Assembly: GCA_002387845.1 (NCBI GenBank) | Contig: DGLB01000068.1 | Location: forward strand, 23,717-44,174 | Length of the DNA: 20,458 nt | Source of the DNA: Stenotrophomonas maltophilia | GTDB taxonomy: Bacteria; Pseudomonadota; Gammaproteobacteria; Xanthomonadales; Xanthomonadaceae | Reading direction: 5' to 3' | In this document: piece after piece, positions 14,400 to 20,458 of the stretch | Numbering within the stretch: position 1 is the stretch's first letter | Layout: the number at the start of each line of letters is the position of its first letter | Program-made: the position numbers and the translations under genes | Notes under the pieces: generated by a model | What the model was told of the DNA's origin: nothing | Seen by the model: the letters and a program-made list of their open reading frames with translations, nothing else | The model's database searches: none

Positions 14400-14416
14400 G
14401 CATGGCGTGTCACTAC
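14394..14416 (-). repeat. Single REP (SMAG-type GTAG hairpin) at the kinase start
   Basis: On the minus strand GTAG is followed by TGACACGC, loop CAT, GCGTGTCA, a perfect 8-bp stem. It is the same element as at 3749-3771 with one compensated base pair. It lies between the MoeA-like gene and the kinase and covers the longest possible kinase start. Confidence 0.85.
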
Positions 14417-14450
14417 GGGATTGTGGTGGTGGCGGGGTGAAGGGGGTGTG

Positions 14451-15647
14451 TCACCAGCGGTAAAGCGGCAGCGCGTGGCCGACCTCGCAGGCCAGCCCGG
14501 CCGGCACTTCGACGAAGCCCTCGGTGGCGGCCAGCGTGGTCACGTCGGCATTGCTGCGCGGGGGCACCGGTTGTGCGAGCACGTCGCCACCGGGGTCGCG
14601 GCGCAGCCGCACGGCGACGAACTGCGCCAGGGTGTGAGCGGGCACCGCGGTGGCCAGGCGCACCTGTTCGCACGCCACGATCGACAAGCCCATGCTCGAC
14701 AACAGCGCGGGGCGCACATAGCGGGCCATGCACACCAGCGCCGAGTAGGGGTTGCCGGGCAGGGCAAAGACCCGTTGCCCGGCCGGTCCGACCCCGAACC
14801 ACATCGCGCGGCCCGGCTGCTGGGCCACGCCCTGGAAGATGCAGCGCACGCCCACGCTTTCCAGCGTGGTCGGAAGATAATCGCGCTGCCCAAGCGTGAC
14901 CCCGCCGGAAAGCACCAGCACGTCGTGGCCCTGCAACAACCGCGACAGACTGGCACCGAGTACATCCGGATCTTCAGACAGCGGCTGCACGGTGGCCGAG
15001 GCGATGCCGGCTGCGCGCAGCGCCGCCAGCATGGCCAGGTCGCTGCAGCGTCGAATGCGTGCGGGCTGCAGTGGCGCGTCCACGTCCAGCAACGCTTCGC
15101 CGGTGGCGATGATGGCCACCGTGGGCAGGCGCACGGCTTTCACCGTGGCCACGCCATTGGCGGCCAGCACGGCCATCTGTGGCGGGCCAATACGGGTGCC
15201 AGCGTCCAGCACCACCGCGTCGGCAGGGCAGTCCGCGCCTTGTCGATGGATGAACTGCCCACGGCTGGGGCTGGCCGCCGGTGCCAGGCTGTAGCCGTGC
15301 GCGGACCGCACCAGCTGCTCGATCGGAATCACGCAGTCGCAGCCTTCGGGCAGCAGCGCGCCACTGGCAACTTCAATACACGTGTCGGGCTCCCTGAGCG
15401 CCTGGCCGTAGCCGCCGGCGGTCTGCGCACCGGCCACGCGCAGCAGCGCGGGCATGACAGGCAGCCAGCGCGTGGCGATGCCGTCCATGGTGACCCGGTC
15501 GAACGGCGGATGCGCGCGCTCGGCCATGACCTCGTCGGCCAGCACCCGACCGACCGCCTCGGCCAACGCCACCGATTCGGTGGCGCGCCCACGGGGCTGT
15601 GCATGTACGGCGTGGGTGGCTTCATCCACGCTGATCAGTGACTGCAT
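14451..15647 (-). CDS. moeA: MoeA-like molybdopterin molybdotransferase, divergent
   Basis: This 398-residue protein has the MoeA domain order and landmark motifs: FDRVTMDGIA (49-58), SGALLPEGCD (about 94-103), ATGEAL, SGGVTLGQRDY and LPGNPYSAL. MoeA inserts molybdate into adenylated molybdopterin. Several residues reported as important in the E. coli enzyme are changed: Thr100 is Ser, the Glu of TGDEL is Ala, and the two lysines of KPGKP are Gln and Arg. It may be a slower or specialised paralogue rather than the housekeeping enzyme. No other molybdenum cofactor gene is adjacent. The start has GGGGGTGAT upstream. It could share transcription with the kinase gene 74 bases upstream. Confidence 0.85.
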   Translation of the reverse strand: MQSLISVDEATHAVHAQPRGRATESVALAEAVGRVLADEVMAERAHPPFDRVTMDGIATRWLPVMPALLRVAGAQTAGGYGQALREPDTCIEVASGALLPEGCDCVIPIEQLVRSAHGYSLAPAASPSRGQFIHRQGADCPADAVVLDAGTRIGPPQMAVLAANGVATVKAVRLPTVAIIATGEALLDVDAPLQPARIRRCSDLAMLAALRAAGIASATVQPLSEDPDVLGASLSRLLQGHDVLVLSGGVTLGQRDYLPTTLESVGVRCIFQGVAQQPGRAMWFGVGPAGQRVFALPGNPYSALVCMARYVRPALLSSMGLSIVACEQVRLATAVPAHTLAQFVAVRLRRDPGGDVLAQPVPPRSNADVTTLAATEGFVEVPAGLACEVGHALPLYRW

Positions 15648-15721
15648 CGCCGATCACCCCCAACCTTGGAGTGAGCCAGTGATACCGTGTGCAATGTGAG
15701 CGTGAGTTGATGAAACGGCCT

Positions 15722-16897
15722 TCACACGGCAGGAAAATACATCTCCACGCACGTTCCGTGACCGGGTTCACTGATCAGTCGGGTGAAACCGCCCGACTGC
15801 GCGGTGAAGCCAAACACCTGGCTCAGGCCCAGGCCGCTGCCCTTGCCGATCGGCTTGGTGGTGAAGAACGGCTCGAACACGCGCGCCTGCTGTTCCTTGG
15901 GAATGCCGGGGCCGTTGTCGTGCACCGACAGGCGCACGAACGCGGCCGGCGGCTGCTCCGGGCGAGCCGGATCCTGGGTGAACTGCAGCGCGGTATGAAT
16001 GCAGAGGTGCCCCGCGTCGGCCATGGCATCGCGGCTGTTGCAGACCAGATTGAGCACGGCGGTCTCCAGCTGGGTGCGGTCGACCGCGCAGCAGGGAAGG
16101 TCCTCGGCCAGGTCCAGTTCAAGGGTGATGGCATCGCCGGCGGAGCGGCGCAGCACGCCTTCGCACTCACGCATCACCGTACTCAGCTCCAGTCGTTCCG
16201 GGGACAGCGCCTGGCCGCGTGCGAAGCTGAGCAGTTGGCGGGTGAGCAGGGCACCGCGCTCGGCCGCACGCAGGGTGGTATCGACCAGCTTGGCCGAGGC
16301 GTCGTCCTTGACCTTGGCGGCCAACAGGTCCTGGCAGTTGATGACGACGGTGAGCAGGTTGTTGAAGTCATGGGCCATGCCCAGGGTGAACTTGCCGATG
16401 GCTTCCAGCTTCTGCGCCTGCAGCAGGTTGGCCTGCGCTTCGTGCAGGCGCTGCTGGGCGACGTGGCGCTCGGTCACGTCGCGGGTGACCTTGGCGAAGC
16501 CGATCAGCTCGCCGTCCACCCGGATCGGGTCGATGACCACGCTGGCGCGGAAACGCGAGCCGTCCTTGCGTACCCGCCAGCCTTCACCGGCATAGCGGCC
16601 CTCAGCGGCGGCGGTATGCAGGTTGCGCTCGGGTATTCCGGCCTGGACATCTTCGGGCAGGTAGAAGCGGGCGAAGTTGGTGCCGATCACCTCGCGGTTG
16701 GTATAGCCCTTGATGCGCCGTCCGCCGGGGTTCCAGGTGCGGATCACCCCTTCGGTATCCAGCATGTAGATGGCGTAGTCGGTGACGGAATTGAGCAGCA
16801 GTGAAAACTGCCGCGCCTCGTCATTCAGCAGGTCGTTGGTGCGTTCTTCCAGCACGGTCTCGTCCTCCCCAGCCCCCTGATGCGGACAGTAGTGCAC
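15722..16897 (-). CDS. PAS-domain sensor histidine kinase, no receiver
   Basis: This soluble kinase has up to 391 residues and a single PAS/PAC unit (about 30-148; core YAIYMLDTEGVIRTWNPG). It is followed by HisKA with H176 in GMAHDFNNLL and an ATPase domain (NLVCNSRDAM, DNGPGIP, GKGSGLGLSQVFGF). The catalytic part is a close relative of the kinase at 11934-14399 (AHDFNN type) but has no attached receiver. It may phosphorylate that receiver or a distant one. The longest start is a GTG at 16897 with no good ribosome binding site, and the PAS core begins near residue 30, so the real start may be up to about 25 codons downstream. The stop precedes the MoeA-like gene by 74 bases on the same strand. 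Confidence 0.9.
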   Translation of the reverse strand: MHYCPHQGAGEDETVLEERTNDLLNDEARQFSLLLNSVTDYAIYMLDTEGVIRTWNPGGRRIKGYTNREVIGTNFARFYLPEDVQAGIPERNLHTAAAEGRYAGEGWRVRKDGSRFRASVVIDPIRVDGELIGFAKVTRDVTERHVAQQRLHEAQANLLQAQKLEAIGKFTLGMAHDFNNLLTVVINCQDLLAAKVKDDASAKLVDTTLRAAERGALLTRQLLSFARGQALSPERLELSTVMRECEGVLRRSAGDAITLELDLAEDLPCCAVDRTQLETAVLNLVCNSRDAMADAGHLCIHTALQFTQDPARPEQPPAAFVRLSVHDNGPGIPKEQQARVFEPFFTTKPIGKGSGLGLSQVFGFTAQSGGFTRLISEPGHGTCVEMYFPAV

Positions 16898-17113
16898 AGG
16901 GGTGGGGCAGGTCCACGAAAATCGCCACCCATTCAGGACATTTGCCGGATCCGCGTATCGATTGTGTGAGGAGCGCGTATTCAGGTTGAAGCCGACGTCA
17001 GCGCCTCGCCTCGTAACGCTGAGCGGCTGGCTTCCAGATCACGCTGATGCGCTCCGGTGCCTCGGTCGCGTCCGGGAATGACGGCGTGCAGTCGCCTGAG
17101 CAGATGAAACGCC
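16898..17113. other. Intergenic region downstream of the lipoprotein operon
   Basis: This 216-base gap contains no gene I can support. A frame on the minus strand runs past 17113 to 16998 but has no start of its own or family match, and could at most be a decayed tail. No clear promoter or terminator hairpin was found. Confidence 0.4.
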
Positions 17114-17602
17114 TCATTCGGCCTGCGGTGTCGGCTCGCCAACGGCAAGCGCACCAGAGCCTGGGCCCGATCCGGCGATGCGAAGCGGTTCCGCATCCAG
17201 ATCCGTCGTGACAGTTGTCTGAGCGCCCAGTTCCTTTTGCAGCGCGCTCATCCATTGCCACTCATAGCCTTCCGGCACGTTGACCACCAGCCAGCCTCTC
17301 TCACTGTGACCCTCCAGTGTCAGGCCATATCGCTCAATCAGATGAAGCGCGCGAGGGAGTGCATCCGGCCTCGCCTGTATGACGGTGCGACCCGGGACCA
17401 CCTTCCAGTCCGGAAGCATGGTTCGATCAAGCGGATGCGCTTTGCCCTCCACGACGAGGGTCTTGCCGTCATACTCCACGTAGCGGTTGCCATCGGGTGT
17501 GTCGCTGCAGGCCGAGGTCGCCAGGGCGAGCACACAGGCGAGGACCGCAGGCAGGGCGCGGGCATGGATCGTTGTTTGGCGCATGCGGTCGATTCCGATC
17601 AT
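17114..17602 (-). CDS. Small lipoprotein or secreted protein, unknown
   Basis: This 162-residue protein has a signal sequence (ARALPAVLACVLALATSAC) with a probable lipidation cysteine at C32. A compact alpha/beta-looking domain follows (VEYDGKTLVVEGK, WKVVPGRTVIQARPD, ALHLIERYGLTLEG, GWLVVNVPEGYEWQWMSALQKELG). A Gly/Ser-rich tail follows. I do not recognise the family. The start at 17602 overlaps the stop of the small membrane protein in ATGA; ATG 17584, six codons in, is an alternative with GGAA upstream. It is the last gene of the SPFH/zinc-ribbon operon, so it probably gives that membrane system a periplasmic or outer-membrane part. Confidence 0.75.
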   Translation of the reverse strand: MIGIDRMRQTTIHARALPAVLACVLALATSACSDTPDGNRYVEYDGKTLVVEGKAHPLDRTMLPDWKVVPGRTVIQARPDALPRALHLIERYGLTLEGHSERGWLVVNVPEGYEWQWMSALQKELGAQTTVTTDLDAEPLRIAGSGPGSGALAVGEPTPQAE

Positions 17603-17847
17603 CTGGGGCGCGAAACCCGCTTTCGATACTCGCCCACATTGTCACCCTGGATCCGCCGCTCGCGGGTTCCGTTGTTGGTCCCGACCTTCTGCTCGGAGCC
17701 GTTCACCGGCTTCGCCTCCACCAGCGTCTCACGCTCGAAGGCGTGCGACTTGTCGGTGTTGCGGTAGTACCGGTACAGCGCCCAGTACAACCCGGTGGCG
17801 GCCGCAGGGCCGGCCGCCAACAACCACAGACCACTATCGTCGCTCAT
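17599..17847 (-). CDS. Small single-span membrane protein, unknown
   Basis: This 82-residue protein has one membrane segment near the N-terminus (LWLLAAGPAAATGLYWALY, about 7-26) and a basic, polar tail of about 55 residues. ATG 17847 is chosen because it overlaps the zinc-ribbon stop in ATGA; a longer frame begins at 17925 but lies in the upstream gene. I do not recognise a family. The tight four-base overlaps on both sides make it an integral part of the operon, perhaps an adaptor or assembly subunit for the SPFH and zinc-ribbon proteins. Confidence 0.7.
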   Translation of the reverse strand: MSDDSGLWLLAAGPAAATGLYWALYRYYRNTDKSHAFERETLVEAKPVNGSEQKVGTNNGTRERRIQGDNVGEYRKRVSRPR

Positions 17848-19184
17848 GCGCTGGCTACCAGTAGGGCAATGACAAGGGCTTCCACGATCGTGCCGGTGGT
17901 CAGCGCGGCCAGCAGCAGTTTCCATTGCTGCACCGGCACGCTGCCCATGGTTTCACCGGTACGGCCGTTGACCGCGATGTAATGCAGCATGCCGCCGTTG
18001 CGGCCGGGCTGGTGGTAGGAGTACAGCCACACCGGCAGGTACATCGAGACCCAGCGGGTACCGTGCACCTCCAGCTGCTCCTGCTCCCAGCGCACGCCAC
18101 GATTGAAACGCCGTACCGAGCTGTGCACTTCCGAACGGGCGATGGACAGCAACTGGTCTTCCAGTCGCGGCATCATCTTGTCCACGTCCAGATCGCGCTT
18201 CTCGGAACTGAAGCCGAGCAGATAGGACGCGTTCCACTTCACAGCGTTCTTGGTGTCGAACGGCAGGATGGTGTTGATGATGTTGTTGGTGTTGACCTTG
18301 ATGTCCATGTTGCCGCGCTGGGCGGAGGACTCCAGCGGCAGGTCGTCGACGGTGAAGTCGACCTGCCGGTCCACCTGGTACACATCCGCGTCGTAGTAGG
18401 TCTTCTTCTTGTCGCCGGTGCCCACGGTGTACTCGCGGGTCTGGATTTCGCCCTTGCCGGACACGGCGGCGCTGACGTTGCTGTCCACGATCATGTACGG
18501 CATGTAGACGCCGACCACGTTTTCGGGGGTGAACTGGTCCTTGAATGCCTTCAGTGCGAACAGGCGCCGCTTGTCGACAAACTGGCGGATGCGGGCAACC
18601 GCGTCGTCCTTGCTGATCCGGAACGGCAGCACCGCATCGGGCACGGCCCCGTTGGAGACCTGCTCGTTGACGCCGAATACGTGACGGCACCAGTGGCAGC
18701 GGGCGGTCATGCTGCTTTCGGTGTTGATGGTGACCTCGGCACCGCAGCCGGTGCACTTGAAGCTCATCAGTGCGGCGGTGCCAGCGTCGATGTTGCGGGC
18801 ACCGCTGGCAATGTTCGTTCCGCGCAACTGGTCCAGGCCTTCGCCCAGCCCAAACGCTTCTTCCACACGGTCGCCGTGCCACTGGTGGCGGCAGTACTGG
18901 CAGATCAGCACATCGGTGCCGACTTTCAGGCGCACGTCGCTGGAACCGCACTTCGGACAGCGGTTCACGCCATCCTTGAGTTCAGCGGCCGAGGTATCCA
19001 GCGCCTCGGGATCGGGCGCTTCAATCTCGGCCCGGATCGGGTCGGGCAGGCCGGTTGGGTCGATCGGGAAGCTGCCGGGCAGGGGGGGAACGTCCTGCGG
19101 CGAGCCGGGGCCGTCCAGCGTTGCCTTGGGCAACGGCGGCGGCACCGGCGGCAGCGGTGGCGGGGTGTTTCCTGGCTGGGTCAT
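17844..19184 (-). CDS. Double zinc-ribbon membrane protein (TFIIB-like zinc ribbon, YdjG-like)
   Basis: This 446-residue protein has a Pro-rich N-terminus (1-40). Two zinc ribbons follow, with C76/C79/C95/C98 and C144/C147/C163/C166. A central beta-rich domain follows (about 180-400), and one hydrophobic C-terminal segment (about 424-446) likely anchors it in the membrane. Relatives are often misnamed as helicase or primosomal proteins; no helicase motifs are present. The order SPFH protein then zinc-ribbon protein recalls YdjI and YdjG of the B. subtilis pspA-ydjGHI operon, where these proteins help place PspA at the membrane. It lies 15 bases after the SPFH gene with AAGG before the ATG. 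The structural call is firm; the envelope-stress role is by analogy. Confidence 0.85.
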   Translation of the reverse strand: MTQPGNTPPPLPPVPPPLPKATLDGPGSPQDVPPLPGSFPIDPTGLPDPIRAEIEAPDPEALDTSAAELKDGVNRCPKCGSSDVRLKVGTDVLICQYCRHQWHGDRVEEAFGLGEGLDQLRGTNIASGARNIDAGTAALMSFKCTGCGAEVTINTESSMTARCHWCRHVFGVNEQVSNGAVPDAVLPFRISKDDAVARIRQFVDKRRLFALKAFKDQFTPENVVGVYMPYMIVDSNVSAAVSGKGEIQTREYTVGTGDKKKTYYDADVYQVDRQVDFTVDDLPLESSAQRGNMDIKVNTNNIINTILPFDTKNAVKWNASYLLGFSSEKRDLDVDKMMPRLEDQLLSIARSEVHSSVRRFNRGVRWEQEQLEVHGTRWVSMYLPVWLYSYHQPGRNGGMLHYIAVNGRTGETMGSVPVQQWKLLLAALTTGTIVEALVIALLVASA

Positions 19185-19199
19185 GGCGGGCCTTGCGTC

Positions 19200-20348
19200 T
19201 TACAGGCCCAGCGCCTTGGCCTTGGCCGCGTCGTAGTCCGCCTGCGTGATCAGCCCGAGGTCCAGCATTTCCTTGGCCTTCTTCAGCTTGGCGACGGTGT
19301 CGTCGACCGGCGCGGCGGCCGGGGTGGCCGGCTGCTGCAGGTTGCCCACGCCCATCATGCCGCTGGCCATGCCGATGCCCATCAGCCCGGCCGCACCGCC
19401 ATTCTCGCCGGCGGACTGGATGCCCTGGGCCACGCTGGCCTGCAGGTTGGAATTGCCACGGCTGCCGGCCAGCGCATCGGCGCGCTGCACGGTCTTGAGC
19501 AGTTCACGGGTGTTGGCGTCGTACTCGATGGAGACGATGGCGGTCTTGACGATGGCCAGGCCGCGATCGGACTTCCACTGGTAACCCTGTTCAACCGCCG
19601 CTGACAGACTCTGGGCGAAGCCCAGCGAGTCCTGCTGCAGCTTGGTGATGCGGTTGCCCTTGGCGGGATCGTTGCTGTACAGACTGAACGCCGGGGCCAA
19701 TGAGCTGACCACTTCATTGAACAGCTGGTTGGCGGCGGCGTTGTCCATGTCAGTGAAGTCGAACACCTTGCCCGGCTGCAGGTAGGCGGCCGGCACGAAG
19801 TTCTTCACGAACAGGATGGGGTCTTCAATCTTCAGCGTGTACGAGCCACGCGTGACCGCACCGACCTGGGTATTGAGGAAGGCGTCATCCCAGTAGATTT
19901 CCGACTGGGTGCCGAAGCGGTTGTCGGGCAGTTCCTTCAGCGAAACGAAAAATGCCGCCTGCTGCGCACCGGGCTGGCCGCCGAACTTGAAGCGCTCCCA
20001 GCTCTGCTTGATCAGCGGGGTGACAATGCCGTCGCCGGCGAAGACGGACTGCGAGTTCAGGTCATCCGAGCGCCATTCGTAGCCGCCGGCTTCGGCGACG
20101 AAGGCGGTGATGGCACCGTCCTGCATGAGCAGCAGGCCGTAGCCTTCCGGCACGACGATCTTCGAGCCGTTGCTGATGATGTTGGACGAGCTGCTGGTGT
20201 TGGACCCACGGCCGGCGTTGGTGCCGCGCGGAACCGCGGCGAACAGCGCGGCCGTGGACGGCAGGCCGTTGGGCACCGTGTAGAAATCCTTCCACTGGTC
20301 GGCCAGAACACCGCCAACTGCACCCTTTACCGCCTGGATCAAACCCAT
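19200..20348 (-). CDS. SPFH-domain protein with C-terminal SHOCT motif (YdjI-like)
   Basis: This 382-residue protein has an SPFH/band-7-like core (about 55-290, from KIVVPEGYGLLLMQDGAI to the KTVQRADAL region). A Gly/Met-rich linker (about 295-340) follows, and the protein ends in a SHOCT motif (KLKKAKEMLDLGLITQADYDAAKAKALGL). It belongs to the 'virion core protein'-like SPFH group (COG4260). SPFH proteins form membrane-bound rings or scaffolds. ATG 20348 is chosen over 20354 because AAGGA lies six bases before it and directly abuts the earlier ATG. It is the first gene of a four-gene operon with zinc-ribbon, membrane and lipoprotein partners. Confidence 0.88.
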   Translation of the reverse strand: MGLIQAVKGAVGGVLADQWKDFYTVPNGLPSTAALFAAVPRGTNAGRGSNTSSSSNIISNGSKIVVPEGYGLLLMQDGAITAFVAEAGGYEWRSDDLNSQSVFAGDGIVTPLIKQSWERFKFGGQPGAQQAAFFVSLKELPDNRFGTQSEIYWDDAFLNTQVGAVTRGSYTLKIEDPILFVKNFVPAAYLQPGKVFDFTDMDNAAANQLFNEVVSSLAPAFSLYSNDPAKGNRITKLQQDSLGFAQSLSAAVEQGYQWKSDRGLAIVKTAIVSIEYDANTRELLKTVQRADALAGSRGNSNLQASVAQGIQSAGENGGAAGLMGIGMASGMMGVGNLQQPATPAAAPVDDTVAKLKKAKEMLDLGLITQADYDAAKAKALGL

Positions 20349-20379
20349 GACCATTCCTTGTGATTGCTGGATGGGGGGG

Positions 20380-20388
20380 ACTATAGCA
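20380..20388 (-). promoter_or_regulatory. Extended -10 promoter of the SPFH operon
   Basis: On the minus strand TGC-TATAGT gives an extended -10 box about 32 bases before ATG 20348. The -35 region about 17 bases further up (TCCAGT, 20403-20408) is weak, as allowed with an extended -10. It suggests housekeeping-sigma transcription. Confidence 0.5.
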
Positions 20389-20458
20389 GGCGGTACGGGG
20401 GGACTGGACCAGTTGGGCCTGGGTGACCGCGCGGGGTCGAGGTGGATGCCGGCCGTCG

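Noticed and set aside
16998..17261. Minus-strand frame overlapping the lipoprotein gene and running beyond it
   Set aside because: No family features, and no start independent of the lipoprotein gene in another frame. It is likely a chance frame or at most a decayed tail.

Overview
The window looks like chromosome of a Stenotrophomonas or a close Xanthomonadaceae relative. The main part is GC-rich. It carries two copies of a GTAG-headed hairpin repeat (GTAG, then an 8-bp stem around CAT) typical of Stenotrophomonas REP/SMAG elements. The gene content (ECF sigma/ChrR with a Cfa-type lipid operon, PAS hybrid kinases, MoeA, a YdjG/YdjI-like pair) fits the same lineage. The assignment comes from reading alone.

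Layout. (1) 1-3777 is an accessory island of lower GC. Two tandem paralogues (226-1035, 1125-1943) resemble double-CXXCG (SitI6-like) immunity proteins. They lie between direct copies of a roughly 165-bp REP-derived repeat. A structured non-coding tract (about 2490-2712) then precedes two small unknown genes (2735-3064, 3078-3320). After these come an inverted 145-bp REP doublet, a 22-unit Lys-Pro-encoding hexanucleotide repeat and a single REP. (2) 3778-11867 is a lipid-modification regulon. An ECF sigma factor and ChrR-type anti-sigma factor read right. A seven-gene operon reads left: desaturase, FAD oxidoreductase, DUF1365, Cfa-family methylase, DUF1295 membrane protein, coclaurine-N-methyltransferase-like methylase and lipocalin lipoprotein. 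The divergent promoter region is a long dyad with the same two-block motif facing each way, as expected if one sigma factor drives both operons. (3) 11934-16897, on the minus strand, holds a three-PAS hybrid histidine kinase, a divergent MoeA-like protein and a PAS histidine kinase. (4) 17114-20348, on the minus strand, is a four-gene operon: SPFH/SHOCT protein, double zinc-ribbon membrane protein, small membrane protein and lipoprotein. It resembles the B. subtilis ydjG/ydjI module without PspA.

How the parts work together. ChrR senses membrane oxidants (singlet oxygen or peroxides in the studied family) and releases the sigma factor. The operon then desaturates, methylates and oxidises membrane acyl chains, and the lipocalin may carry or scavenge the products. 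This could be a furan- or methyl-branched-fatty-acid pathway; that is inference. The most unusual items are the mirror-image promoter, the Cys-to-Ser change in the Cfa-like enzyme, the immunity cassette between REP doublets, the wobble-only (KP)22 repeat and the MoeA with altered active-site residues.
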